Source of the DNA: Arthrobacter sp. QXT-31
Lineage (GTDB): Bacteria; Actinomycetota; Actinomycetes; Actinomycetales; Micrococcaceae
Length of the DNA: 64,000 nucleotides
Assembly (NCBI RefSeq): GCF_001969265.1
Contig: NZ_CP019304.1
Span: 3,224,001 to 3,288,000, forward strand
Direction of reading: 5' to 3'
Shown here: one piece after another, positions 56,340 through 64,000 of the stretch
Position numbering within the stretch: the first letter of the stretch is position 1
How the letters are laid out: the number at the start of each line of letters is the position of its first letter
Translations under genes and position numbers: made by a program
The notes under the pieces: generated by a model
The model's input: only the letters and a program-made list of their open reading frames with translations
What the model was told of the DNA's origin: nothing
Database searches by the model: none

Positions 56340-56768
56340 TCATTCGGGCAGTTCCATCTGGAAGCCGCACACGCATCTGAGGACACGGGTGGCCAGGTAA
56401 ACATCAAGATTGTCCTCCGCTGCGCCTTCCGTGGACAGCGGTGCGGACAGCCGGCGGAGCTCCGATCCTGCCTTGGCCATCGGTTGTCCGCAGTGCATGT
56501 AATGCCCGCCGAAGATCAGGACGTCCCCTGATTGTTTCCGGCGCCCCAAAACCGCGGACAGGTCGGCGACCTGGGCAGGATGTTCACTGAAGAGCCGGCA
56601 GCGGCTGCAGGTGTAGGCAACCATGACGACGTCGGGCGGACAGTCCCGGATGTCCGTCACCGATCTGACGGTGAGGTGGTAATCGGTGCCGCAGCGGCTG
56701 CACATCACGGGCCGGACCCGTGCTTCGCCGGCGCCGTCGGAACGGAAGTCGGGGGAACTGAGCGACAT
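56340..56768 (-). CDS. Zinc-ribbon-like hypothetical protein, paralogue of that at 35.9 kb
   Basis: The 142-residue protein has the same Cys pattern: VMCSRCGTDYH, YTCSRCRLF, HYMHCGQPM and LRCVCGFQMELPE. Alignment by eye with the protein at 35.9 kb covers the whole length, so they are paralogues. The Cys pairs could bind zinc; the function is unknown. Its ATG lies 2 bases after the stop of the 85-residue gene, and it is read with it. Confidence 0.75.
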   Translation of the reverse strand: MSLSSPDFRSDGAGEARVRPVMCSRCGTDYHLTVRSVTDIRDCPPDVVMVAYTCSRCRLFSEHPAQVADLSAVLGRRKQSGDVLIFGGHYMHCGQPMAKAGSELRRLSAPLSTEGAAEDNLDVYLATRVLRCVCGFQMELPE

Positions 56769-56770
56769 GG

Positions 56771-57028
56771 TCAGCCGGCGTAAGGATGGCTGGCAAGAAT
56801 GTAGTCGGCCGCGGCGCGCCCTTTCATCCGCCGCTTGGTGCCGCGGAGGTTGATGCGGCAGCGGCGCATGCCGGCCCGGAAGGACGAGTCGGTTTTGGGC
56901 GTCAGCCCCTGGAGCAGGCACCAGCTCGTATACAGCCCGTAAAGGCAGTCCGGCCCCAGCGGGCTGTCAGTTTCGTGAGCGGGGGAGGTGGCGTCGTGAA
57001 GGAACTGCTGGAAATGCGAGGTGGCCAT
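56771..57028 (-). CDS. 85-residue hypothetical protein
   Basis: The product reads MATSHFQQFLHDATSPAHET, then DCLYGLYTSWCLLQGL and FRAGMRRCRINLRGTKRRM with GRAAADYILAS. The last part is basic with a helix-turn-helix or winged-helix feel and faintly recalls the C-terminal wing of D5-type primases, but this is weak. It has a ribosome site GGAAAGAGCC before ATG 57028. It is co-transcribed with the zinc-ribbon-like gene. Confidence 0.6.
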   Translation of the reverse strand: MATSHFQQFLHDATSPAHETDSPLGPDCLYGLYTSWCLLQGLTPKTDSSFRAGMRRCRINLRGTKRRMKGRAAADYILASHPYAG

Positions 57029-57213
57029 GGCAGGCTCTTTCCTCTGGGGTGCGGAATGGCCACCGTGAGGCTACAGCGGCGTTACCTCCGGGCGGTGCAC
57101 AACACCTGAAGGGGTCGCTGCAGGAAGATCGCAGAGGCCTGTATTGAATTTACCCGCCAGTAGCTCGCTTGTACAGCATACGCGGCTGGCAGCCGGGGGA
57201 GCAGCATCGTTTG

Positions 57214-57282
57214 GGGCCGGCGGCGGACTGGGTTAGGCAGCCAGGTCCCGGAGGGTGGACCAAGGGCCACCGCCGCCGGCCC
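57214..57282. other. 13-bp GC-rich inverted repeat enclosing a small hairpin
   Basis: GGGCCGGCGGCGG (57214) is the exact complement of CCGCCGCCGGCCC (57270). Inside, GGTCC and GGACC can form a second stem. Similar GGCGGCGG/CACCGCCGCC structures occur at 63.75 kb. The surrounding 57029-57432 shows no gene. Confidence 0.5.
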
Positions 57283-57432
57283 TGGATAAAGTATCGGCGT
57301 TCATCCTTGGAAGAACTTTGGGGTTCCTTGGGCCCCACGGGGGAACGGGGGGTCCGCAGGGTGTGAACTGAGGCGGCGTGTTGCCCGGGCCACGTTCACA
57401 GCCTGTTCACCTGCAGCTGGTTCCATAGATGG

Positions 57433-57678
57433 ATGGATGCGAACACTGGCAACGATCACGACGCCGACCTGCCGGCAGCGTGGGGGACACTGGCCCCGGG
57501 GCCGGAGATGGAGACCCGGAACCCGGGCAGCCCTGTCCGCTCCGGCGCCGCCGGCAGCGTGCCGTTTGGCGGCTCCGTTGTTTTCACCTGGATTGACGGG
57601 CAGTCTTCCCGCAGGCTGCACTTTGCCGGAGACCCCCTGGTTGTCCTGCCGGAACTCGACCACACGGACGCGTTTTAG
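57433..57678 (+). CDS. 81-residue hypothetical protein
   Basis: The frame has strong coding-like third-position GC and ends SVVFTWIDGQSSRRLHFAGD then PLVVLPELDHTDAF, which looks like a real beta-rich fold. The N-terminal half is low complexity (GPEMETRNPGSPVRSGAAGS). Two more ATGs lie around 57429-57437 in other frames; no ribosome site decides the start. I do not recognise a family. It is 130 bases before the VOC gene. Confidence 0.5.
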   Translation: MDANTGNDHDADLPAAWGTLAPGPEMETRNPGSPVRSGAAGSVPFGGSVVFTWIDGQSSRRLHFAGDPLVVLPELDHTDAF

Positions 57679-57807
57679 CAACTTTGGTGTTGAACAAGTG
57701 TTGTGTCGGACAAGTGTTGTGCCGCCCACACCCAGCCCTTCGGCCGTGCCGCGAGTACCATCGGAAAAAGTACGTGGCCCGGAACGTTCCGGAGACTGGA
57801 GCAGCTC

Positions 57808-58176
57808 ATGCAACTCGGCGCTTTCTCACTCAGCCTGGCAGTCAAGGACATCGCGGCATCGGCGGCGTTTTACGAGAAGCTGGGATTCACCAAATCCGGG
57901 GGCGACGCCGACCAGCACTGGCTGATCCTCCGGAACGGGCAGACGGTGATCGGGCTCTTCCAGGGAATGTTTGAGAAGAACTCCCTGACCTTCAACCCCG
58001 GATGGAACCAGGACGCGCAGCAGCTGGAGTCGTTCACCGATGTGCGCGATCTCCAGCGCCAGCTGAAGGAACTGGGTGTTCCCTTCATCGCTGAAACCGG
58101 GGACGGTACGGGGCCTGCCAGCTTCATCCTTGTGGACCCCGACGGCAACCCCGTCATCGTGGACCAGCACGTCTGA
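57808..58176 (+). CDS. VOC-superfamily protein
   Basis: ATG 57808 follows GGAG by seven bases. The 122-residue protein has [20 protein letters not shown] then [20 protein letters not shown] and later [37 protein letters not shown]. These are the two VOC repeats. Glyoxalase metal ligands appear partly conserved; substrate unknown. It is followed after about 80 bases by another VOC gene. Confidence 0.85.
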   Translation: MQLGAFSLSLAVKDIAASAAFYEKLGFTKSGGDADQHWLILRNGQTVIGLFQGMFEKNSLTFNPGWNQDAQQLESFTDVRDLQRQLKELGVPFIAETGDGTGPASFILVDPDGNPVIVDQHV

Positions 58177-58255
58177 TCCGGGCTTTCACCCGACGGGGTT
58201 TCCATCTGATGAGGCTTCCGTATAGAGGCGACTCCCAACTTAAGGAGAAAGGGAA

Positions 58256-58663
58256 ATGTCCAGCAACCCCGAGGATCTGGCAAACGTCAAAGACCTGGTC
58301 AGTGTCCGGTACATGGTGGACGACGTCGATGCCGCCGTCGGCTTCTACACGAAGCACCTCGGCTTCACCGTAAGAATGAACGCCGCACCGGCCTTTGCCG
58401 ACGTCGCGCGCGGGCAGTTGCGGCTCTTGTTGAGCGGGCCCACCAGTTCGGCGGGCAGGCCAATGCCCGACGGCGCGGTCCCGGCACCGGGCGGATGGAA
58501 CCGCATCCATCTCATCGTGACTGACATCGCCGCCGAGGTGGACAGGCTGCGCGCCGCGGGAGTGCCGTTCCGGAACGACATCGTCAAGGGGCCGGGCGGC
58601 CAGCAGATCCTGCTGGAGGATCCGGCCGGCAACGTCGTCGAACTCTTCCAGCCGGCCGGCTAA
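58256..58663 (+). CDS. VOC-superfamily protein
   Basis: The 135-residue protein opens MSSNPEDLANVKDLVSVRYM then VDDVDAAVGFYTKHLGFTVR, with GGWNRIHLIVTDIAAEVDRL and LEDPAGNVVELFQPAG at the end. GGAGAAAGGG precedes the ATG. It has the canonical fourth-strand Glu in NVVELFQP, a common metal ligand, and His in NRIHLIV as another. It is the fourth VOC gene in the window. A terminator follows. Confidence 0.87.
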   Translation: MSSNPEDLANVKDLVSVRYMVDDVDAAVGFYTKHLGFTVRMNAAPAFADVARGQLRLLLSGPTSSAGRPMPDGAVPAPGGWNRIHLIVTDIAAEVDRLRAAGVPFRNDIVKGPGGQQILLEDPAGNVVELFQPAG

Positions 58664-58681
58664 GTCATTGGGAACGCCGAA

Positions 58682-58721
58682 GCCCCGTCCGCCGGCTTCG
58701 GGTGAATCCGGCGGACGGGGC
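58682..58721 (+). terminator. Hairpin terminator between the VOC and transporter genes
   Basis: GCCCCGTCCGCCGG pairs with CCGGCGGACGGGGC over 14 bases around a 12-base loop. It separates convergent genes and begins 19 bases after the VOC stop. Confidence 0.8.
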
Positions 58722-58764
58722 GGGGCAACACGGGGCGGGCAACAGGGGGCTGGTGCGACAGTGG

Positions 58765-60231
58765 CTAGTGCGCCGCGGGCGCAGGGGTCTTGTGCACCAG
58801 GTAGATGGCGCCGGTGGTGACGTCCTCCTCGAGGGCTTCGAGCGTCCGGCCGCGGGTTTCCGGCACCTGGGTGTAGATGAAGATGAGGGCCAGGATGCCC
58901 ACCACACCGAACATGAAGAACGTTCCGGTGATGCCGACCGCCGCCACCAGGGACGGGAAGAACAGGCCCAGGAAGGCGTTGGCGATCCAGAGGCAGAAGA
59001 TGGAGACGCCGATCGCGAAGCCGCGGATGTGCAGCGGGAAGATCTCCGAGAGCATCACCCAGACGGCGATGTTCAGGAAGGTCTGCATGGAGCCGACGAA
59101 GGCCACCACCAGGAAGAGGATCACGAAAGGCCGCGCTGAATTGCCGACGGGCAGCGCGATGGAGGCGATGCCGATGAGGAAGTGGCAGATGGTGGTCAGC
59201 GTGAAGCCGACGAGCAGGGTGGTGCGGCGGTTGACCCGCTGCATCATGCTTAGGGCGATGACACCGCCGACGACGGCGATGACGCCCGGGGCGATATTGG
59301 CAATGAGGGCGGCACCGGAGTCGAAGCCGGCCTCAACCAGCACCGACTGGCCGTAGTACATGATCGAGTTGATGCCGGTCAGCTGCTGCGCCACGCCCAG
59401 GCCGATGCCGACGAGCAGGATGCGCAGGATCCACTTGTTCTTCAGCGCGCCCCAGCCGGAGAGGTTCATTTCCTTTTCCTCGTCAGCGAGGTGCTTGACG
59501 TCGGCCATTTCCGCCTCGGCGCGGTCGGCTGAGCGGATGGTCTTCAGTACGGCCAGTGCGTCCTGGTTGCGGCCCCGGGAGATCAGCCAGCGCGGGGATT
59601 CGGGCATCCGGAGCATGCCGACGAACAGGGCGACCGCCGGTACCGCGGCCACGGCTAGCATGATGCGCCAGACGCCGCCGAACTCGCCCCAGACGTTGCC
59701 GATGATGGCGTTGATGACAAATGCCGCGAGCTGGCCGATGACGATCATCAGTTCGTTGCGGCCGGCCAGCGAGCCGCGGATTTCGTAAGGGGCCAGTTCG
59801 GCGAGGTACACGGGGACCACGGAGGAGGCGCCGCCCACGGCGAGGCCGAGGATGACGCGGCCGATGACCATCACTTCGAAGTTGGGCGCGAAGACGCAGG
59901 CGAGGGCTCCGACGAGGAACAGGACAGCCAGCAGGATGATGGTTTTCCGGCGGCCCCAGGTGTCGGAGAGCCGGCCGCCGCCCACCGCGCCCGCGGCGGC
60001 GCCGAACAGCAGGGAGCTGGTGACGATGCCCTCGGTGATGGGGGTCAGGCCAAGATCGGCCGTCATGGGCCGGAGCGCGCCGTTAATGACTCCGGTGTCG
60101 TAGCCGAACAGCAGGCCGCCGAAGGTTGCGATCGTGGCGACCATGCCGAGGCGCTTGCGGTGCGGGCCGTTGGTCAGCGGGGGAAGTGAGGGACTGGATG
60201 CGCCGTCGCGCTGGGCTTGGGTTGCAGACAT
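58765..60231 (-). CDS. MFS sugar porter
   Basis: The 488-residue protein has twelve membrane helices and sugar-porter signatures: FGGLLFGYDTGVINGAL, GRLSDTWGRRKTI, PVYLAELAPYEIRGSLAGRN, PESPRWL, QQLTGINSIMYYG and the closing PETRGRTLEAL. This fits proton-coupled uptake of a hexose, pentose or polyol such as inositol. It is divergent from a LacI-family regulator with a palindromic site in between, so it is likely induced by its substrate. Confidence 0.93.
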   Translation of the reverse strand: MSATQAQRDGASSPSLPPLTNGPHRKRLGMVATIATFGGLLFGYDTGVINGALRPMTADLGLTPITEGIVTSSLLFGAAAGAVGGGRLSDTWGRRKTIILLAVLFLVGALACVFAPNFEVMVIGRVILGLAVGGASSVVPVYLAELAPYEIRGSLAGRNELMIVIGQLAAFVINAIIGNVWGEFGGVWRIMLAVAAVPAVALFVGMLRMPESPRWLISRGRNQDALAVLKTIRSADRAEAEMADVKHLADEEKEMNLSGWGALKNKWILRILLVGIGLGVAQQLTGINSIMYYGQSVLVEAGFDSGAALIANIAPGVIAVVGGVIALSMMQRVNRRTTLLVGFTLTTICHFLIGIASIALPVGNSARPFVILFLVVAFVGSMQTFLNIAVWVMLSEIFPLHIRGFAIGVSIFCLWIANAFLGLFFPSLVAAVGITGTFFMFGVVGILALIFIYTQVPETRGRTLEALEEDVTTGAIYLVHKTPAPAAH

Positions 60232-60306
60232 CAGGACTTCCTTGTCTCAGTTTTGCGGGTCGTGTGCCCGTCGTCACAGACCAGACTAACGCGCGAAAGG
60301 CTTAAA

Positions 60307-60324
60307 TGTAAGGTCAAACTTACA
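60307..60324. promoter_or_regulatory. Palindromic operator TGTAAG-N6-CTTACA
   Basis: TGTAAG and CTTACA are exact complements with a six-base centre. The site lies 76 bases before the transporter start and 46 before the lacI-type start, in an A+T rich divergent promoter region. LacI-family proteins bind palindromes of about this size. Confidence 0.65.
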
Positions 60325-60369
60325 AATGATTTTAATTTCCGGTGTTTCCCGCCGTGGGAGGATGACGGT

Positions 60370-61377
60370 ATGACTCTTGAGCGGCAGCACCGTCCGGCCA
60401 CCCAGGCTGATGTTGCGCGCGAAGTCGGCGTCTCCCGCACCCTCGTGTCCTTCGCCTTCCGCGGCGCCGCGGGGGTCAGCGACGAGACGAAACAGGCCAT
60501 TTTCGATGCCGCGAAACGTCTGGGATACCGGCACAACGCGGCAGCCGCCGCCCTGGCAAGCAAGTCCCGGACCGCCGTCGGACTTTATCTCCTGGACCTG
60601 CGGAACGAGGTCTTCTCGGACGTCCTCAACGGTGTGCGGCTGGCGTTGCCGCAGGCGCGCAACCGGCTCATCTTGAGTGTCGCCCGCTCGATCGGCGGCG
60701 AGGACCAGGGCGCGGTCGACTCGCTGATCGAGGCGCGGGTGGGGATCATCATCGCGGCGACGCTGCTCGAGACTGACGAAAGGGTACGGGAACTGGCGCA
60801 GACGGTTCCGGTGGTCAGTGTCACCCGCCGGGTGGAGGGGGTGGACAGCGTGTACCCCGACGACCGCGCAGGGGCGCGGGCCGCCGTCGAGCACCTGCTG
60901 GGCCTCGGGCATACGCGGATTGCCCATCTGGCCGGACCGCCCTTTGACGGCCACACCGTCCGCCAGGAGACCTACGAGCAAGTGATGCGGGACGCCGGCC
61001 TGAGCCCGCGGACCGTCGTGGCTGGCGATTTCACCCAGGAGGCCGGGGAACGTGCGGCGGCGGAGCTGCTTGGCGGACCCGGCCGCCCGACGGCCGTCTT
61101 TACCCACAACGACCAGTTCGCCCTGGGTGTCCGCGAAGCTGCGTACGGGATGGGGCTGACGGTTCCCGGCGACCTCTCGCTCGTGGGCTACGACGATTCG
61201 CGGACTGCCCGGCTGCACGGGATCGACCTGACGTCCGTGGACATGCACGCGGTGGAGCTGGGAAAAATTGCCGGCGGCGTCGCGCTGGAGCGGCTGAGCA
61301 ATCCCGGCGCCCCCATTGCGGACAGGTGCGTCACGCCCCGGCTGGTGGTCCGCGGCTCCACAGCCCCGCCCCGGTGA
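60370..61377 (+). CDS. LacI-family transcriptional regulator
   Basis: ATG 60370 follows GGAGGATG. The 335-residue protein has a LacI HTH (ATQADVAREVGVSRTLVSFA, hinge FDAAKRLGYRHNAAAAAL) and a periplasmic-binding-protein-like sugar domain (RTAVGLYLLDLRNEVFSDVL, FTHNDQFALGVREAAYGM, LSLVGYDDSRTARL). It is divergent from the sugar porter and very probably controls it and possibly itself through the palindrome at 60307. Effector unknown. Confidence 0.93.
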   Translation: MTLERQHRPATQADVAREVGVSRTLVSFAFRGAAGVSDETKQAIFDAAKRLGYRHNAAAAALASKSRTAVGLYLLDLRNEVFSDVLNGVRLALPQARNRLILSVARSIGGEDQGAVDSLIEARVGIIIAATLLETDERVRELAQTVPVVSVTRRVEGVDSVYPDDRAGARAAVEHLLGLGHTRIAHLAGPPFDGHTVRQETYEQVMRDAGLSPRTVVAGDFTQEAGERAAAELLGGPGRPTAVFTHNDQFALGVREAAYGMGLTVPGDLSLVGYDDSRTARLHGIDLTSVDMHAVELGKIAGGVALERLSNPGAPIADRCVTPRLVVRGSTAPPR

Positions 61378-61391
61378 ATCTGCTGGGGGTG

Positions 61392-62036
61392 TCAGCCGCC
61401 GATGACCGTTGACCGCGGCGCCCGGCGGTTCGGGTCCAGCAGCGCGCCGATCGCCTTGGCAATCTTGGCCCCGCCCTGCACGGAGGGTTCAATCGGGTTG
61501 GCGTAGTCGCCGTCGTGGGTGCAGATGATCCGGAGGTCGATCAGGCTGAGGCCCCGGGTAAACGCCGCCCTGGTCACGCGGTCATTGAACACCGTGAGGG
61601 CGGTCCTGATCAGCCGGTAAAGGGGGCCGGCGGAGGGCGTGTCATAGATGGTGCACACCGTTCCCGGCAGGCCGGATGCCGCAAGCGCGCCTGCCATCAG
61701 TTCGTAGTCGGCGCCGAACCGCTCCTGAGCATCGGCGAACAGCTCCAGGGCCTCGGCCACCGAGCGTGCGGGCGCTTCGAGCAGGTGGGCGAAGCCGAGC
61801 GCATCGTTGCCGCCGGCGCTGACCACCAGGTGGGTGGCGTCGTCGGGAAGGGCGAGCAGCTGCCGGTGGACTCCGGCGATCACGTCCCCGTCAAGGGCCA
61901 GCAGCGTTGCCTTCCAGCCGGACGGGAGTTCACCGCGCAGCTGCTCAACGACGTCGGGGCCGCCGTCGACGTACGCCTTGTTGTCAAAGATTGAGTCTCC
62001 GAGCAGAACCACATGGCCACCCGCACCGCTGTTCAT
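61392..62036 (-). CDS. SGNH/GDSL-family hydrolase
   Basis: From ATG 62036 the product is 214 residues: VVLLGDSIFDNKAYVDGG with the catalytic Ser in GDS, LVVSAGGNDALGF with block III GGND, and a C-terminal DLRIICTHDGDYANPIEPS containing the Asp-His pair. Unlike the enzyme at 0.4-1.2 kb it has no signal peptide, so it is probably cytosolic. The longer frame to 62570 overlaps arsC and is rejected. It is convergent with the LacI gene and divergent from arsC. Confidence 0.83.
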   Translation of the reverse strand: MNSGAGGHVVLLGDSIFDNKAYVDGGPDVVEQLRGELPSGWKATLLALDGDVIAGVHRQLLALPDDATHLVVSAGGNDALGFAHLLEAPARSVAEALELFADAQERFGADYELMAGALAASGLPGTVCTIYDTPSAGPLYRLIRTALTVFNDRVTRAAFTRGLSLIDLRIICTHDGDYANPIEPSVQGGAKIAKAIGALLDPNRRAPRSTVIGG

Positions 62037-62150
62037 GCCGCATCGTCCCACAAAATTCACTGCATTCCCATGCGCCCTTTCCCCTCGGGCTCTTGATTGA
62101 ACTGGCCGCTCTTGTTGCACTTGAGTACGCACCAACTTCAGGAGACAGCC

Positions 62151-62585
62151 ATGACCGAGGATCCAGCGAAGAAGCCCACAGTCCTGTTCGTCTGCGTGCA
62201 CAATGCCGGCCGGTCGCAGATGGCCGCCGGTTTCCTCACCAGCTTGTCCCGCGGGGCAATTGAGGTGCGTTCTGCCGGCTCGGAGCCCGCGTTCGAGGTG
62301 AACCCGTCGGCCGTCGATGCCATGGCCGAGGTCGGCGTCGATATTTCCGCGGAGGTGCCGAAGGTCCTCACCACTGGAGCCCTCAAGGAGGCCGACGTCG
62401 TGATCACCATGGGCTGCGGCGACGAGTGTCCGGTGTTCCCCGGCAAGCGCTACGAGGACTGGGAGCTCGCAGACCCCGCAGGTAAGGGCATTGAATCCGT
62501 CCGCCCCATCCGCGACGAGATCCGGACCCGCGTGGAGGCGCTGGTCACCGAGCTGCTGCCCGGCCGCCACGCCGATGCCCAGTAG
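62151..62585 (+). CDS. arsC: Thioredoxin-coupled arsenate reductase
   Basis: The 144-residue protein has the low-molecular-weight-phosphatase fold of thioredoxin-type ArsC: VLFVCVHNAGRSQMAAGFL with the C-x5-R loop, EVRSAGSEP, and the redox pair in ITMGCGDECPVFPG, where the two Cys seven positions or fewer apart relay to thioredoxin. ATG 62151 has GGAGAC upstream. It is followed by a thioredoxin reductase gene, a natural electron supply. No arsR, arsB or acr3 gene is in the window. Confidence 0.92.
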   Translation: MTEDPAKKPTVLFVCVHNAGRSQMAAGFLTSLSRGAIEVRSAGSEPAFEVNPSAVDAMAEVGVDISAEVPKVLTTGALKEADVVITMGCGDECPVFPGKRYEDWELADPAGKGIESVRPIRDEIRTRVEALVTELLPGRHADAQ

Positions 62586-62623
62586 CAGTTTGCCTGAATG
62601 AGTCCGAAGAGAAGGAGCCAGCC

Positions 62624-63658
62624 GTGACCAAGACCGCCAAGCCCGAGGATGCCGCCGCAGGGGACGCCAGTAGAGCGAAGGTCAGCGCCGAGCAGCTGAT
62701 CATCATCGGCTCCGGGCCCGCCGGCTACACGGCCGCGATCTATGCCGCCCGGGCTGGCCTCAGGCCGCTGGTCCTGGCCGGTGCGGTCACGGCCGGCGGC
62801 GCGCTGATGACCACCACCGAGGTGGAGAACTTCCCCGGTTTCCCGGAGGGCGTCCAGGGGCCGGAGCTGATGGACGGCCTGCAGCAGCAGGCGGAGAAGT
62901 TCGGCGCGCAGGTGGTGTTCGACGACGCCACTTCCGTTCAGCTCAAAGGCCACCTCAAGCGTGTGGTCACCGGGGGCGGCGAGATGTACGAGGCGCCCGC
63001 CGTCATTCTGGCCACCGGTTCGGCGTACAAGGAATTGGGGCTGGCCGAGGAGAAGCAGTTCAGCGGCCACGGGGTCTCGTGGTGCGCCACCTGCGACGGG
63101 TTCTTCTTCCGCGACCACGACATCATCGTGGTGGGCGGCGGCGATTCCGCGATGGAGGAGGCCACCTTCCTGACCCGCTTCGGAAAGTCCGTGACCGTCG
63201 TCGTCCGCAAGGGCGAGCTGCGCGCCTCGCGGATCATGGCGCAGCGGGCCAAGGACAATCCGAAGATCACGTTCGCGTGGAATTCGGCCGTCACGGCGAT
63301 CCACGGCAACGGCAAGGTCAGCGGCGTCACCCTGACCGACACCCGGACGGGCGAAACCCGGCAGCAGCCCGCGACGGGGCTGTTCGTGGCGATCGGGCAT
63401 GTGCCCCGGACAGAGCTGGTGGCGGGCCAGGTGGAGCTCGATGCCGAGGGCTACATCAAGGTGGAGTCGCCCACCACGTGCACCAACCTGAGCGGCGTGT
63501 TCGCGTGCGGCGACGCCGTGGACCACCGCTACCGCCAGGCAATCACCGCCGCCGGCACCGGCTGCGCCGCCGCCCTGGACGCGGAACGCTACCTCGCCGC
63601 GTTGGAGGACGCCGACAGCATCGCCACAGCGCTGGTCGAGGAGCCCACGCACGCCTGA
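62624..63658 (+). CDS. trxB: Thioredoxin reductase
   Basis: The 344-residue flavoprotein has the FAD-binding IIIGSGPAGYTAAIYAARAG, the redox site SWCATCDGFFF (CATC), the NADPH-binding VVGGGDSAMEEATFL and the C-terminal FAD motif GVFACGDAVDHRYRQA. GTG 62624 follows AAGGAG by seven bases. A Lys/Glu/Ala-rich N-terminal extension of about 20 residues precedes the core. It lies 38 bases after arsC, so the pair likely works in arsenate detoxification; it may also be a second trxB beside a housekeeping copy. Confidence 0.94.
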   Translation: MTKTAKPEDAAAGDASRAKVSAEQLIIIGSGPAGYTAAIYAARAGLRPLVLAGAVTAGGALMTTTEVENFPGFPEGVQGPELMDGLQQQAEKFGAQVVFDDATSVQLKGHLKRVVTGGGEMYEAPAVILATGSAYKELGLAEEKQFSGHGVSWCATCDGFFFRDHDIIVVGGGDSAMEEATFLTRFGKSVTVVVRKGELRASRIMAQRAKDNPKITFAWNSAVTAIHGNGKVSGVTLTDTRTGETRQQPATGLFVAIGHVPRTELVAGQVELDAEGYIKVESPTTCTNLSGVFACGDAVDHRYRQAITAAGTGCAAALDAERYLAALEDADSIATALVEEPTHA

Positions 63659-63672
63659 GCTTCCCGAATTAA

Positions 63673-63738
63673 CCCAACTGACTCGCAGTAGTTGTCGTTT
63701 TGAAGGCTGAAAACGGCAACAACTGCGAGTCAGTTGGG
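63673..63738. repeat. Palindromic intergenic element, family B (copy 2)
   Basis: CCCAACTGACTCGCAGTAGTTG pairs, apart from minor gaps, with CAACTGCGAGTCAGTTGGG through a centre GTCGTTTTGAAGGC-TGAAAACGGC. It begins 15 bases after the trxB stop, so it could terminate the arsC-trxB operon. Copy 1 is at 48.3 kb. Confidence 0.85.
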
Positions 63739-63750
63739 AATTTAAGGGAC

Positions 63751-63800
63751 GGCGGCGGCTGGGGGGGTCGCCCTGGTCTCAGACAGGCGACACCGCCGCC
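63751..63800. other. GC-rich hairpin GGCGGCGG...CCGCCGCC with inner stem
   Basis: GGCGGCGG pairs with CCGCCGCC, and TCGCC with GGCGA inside the loop. The structure resembles that at 57.21 kb, including CACCGCCGCCGGCCC on the right side. It directly follows the family B element. Confidence 0.5.
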
Positions 63801-64000
63801 GGCCCAGCCCCGGTGGTCGATTTAATTATCGTCCTCCGCCAGCCGTAAGAAAAGTGGGAGTGAGCGCTTGTATACCCCCAAAACGGGTGGTCTGGGGCGC
63901 GTGCGGCGTTGGGATCCGGTTTTCTCCAAGTCCGTTCCGCCAGTATGGGAAAGCCCCGGCGGGATCGCGTCTATCCCGTGCCGGGACAGTGCGGCCGGAT
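63801..64000. other. End of window, no supported gene
   Basis: The last 200 bases include an A+T rich patch (TTTAATTATCG, about 63.82 kb) that could be a promoter. An ATG at 63945 opens a frame to the edge without a ribosome site; I cannot support it as a gene. Confidence 0.35.

Noticed and set aside
63945..64000. Start of a gene at the right edge
   Set aside because: Only about 18 codons are visible and no ribosome site precedes the ATG.

Overview
The window reads as a chromosomal segment of a high-GC Gram-positive bacterium of the Arthrobacter/Pseudarthrobacter type (Micrococcaceae). The coding sequences have strongly GC-rich third positions, start codons are often GTG or TTG behind GGAGG-type ribosome sites, and the gene set is typically actinobacterial (PaaZ fusion, DUF427, DUF4383, GAF-ANTAR proteins, LCP protein, LAXTG-type sortase signal). 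No rRNA, tRNA, CRISPR array, transposase or integrase was recognised.

Layout. 0-6.7 kb: secreted and cell-surface proteins (SGNH esterase, a wall-anchored trypsin-like protease coupled to a tyrosine phosphatase, a beta-helix lipoprotein) and a FetB-like permease. 6.7-16 kb: a dispersed phenylacetate set (PaaI-like thioesterase, paaZ, TetR regulator paaR, paaI-paaK) with unrelated genes between (VOC protein, DUF427 protein, multicopper oxidase). A 22-bp palindrome starting TTACCGAA lies before paaZ, paaR and paaI, which ties the set into one regulon. 16-21.3 kb: two CPBP membrane proteins, then pta-ackA. 21.3-27.1 kb: a signalling block with an operon of TPR protein, STAS/SEC14-like protein and GGDEF-EAL protein, a divergent 50-residue secreted peptide ending in a Trp-Trp motif, a hybrid-like histidine kinase and a second STAS/SEC14-like protein. 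27.1-33.4 kb: methyltransferase, S9 peptidase, small proteins, a stand-alone ctaD. 33.5-42.9 kb: membrane proteins, FRG-domain protein, CBS protein, a probable small RNA before an orphan sugar-type binding lipoprotein, nnrD, phosphatases, LCP protein. 42.9-51 kb: stress and envelope genes, including two genes that are each broken by one frameshift. 51-57 kb: SelO, an unknown 51-residue peptide, another GAF-ANTAR gene, an ArsR protein with an ANTAR-like tail, a receiver-only response regulator. 57-64 kb: two VOC proteins, a sugar transporter with a divergent LacI regulator, an SGNH hydrolase, and an arsC-trxB pair.

Intergenic DNA is rich in palindromes. Five roughly 60-66 bp elements form two families that share a central core, and a third GC-rich family containing GGATGTGAGG-like words occurs singly, in pairs and as a tandem array.

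The best candidates for something undescribed are the TPR/secreted WW-peptide module at 21.3-24.8 kb, the ArsR-ANTAR fusion at 54.1 kb, and the promoter-plus-hairpin RNA at 36.6 kb. All functional statements come from reading motifs by eye; no database search was run.
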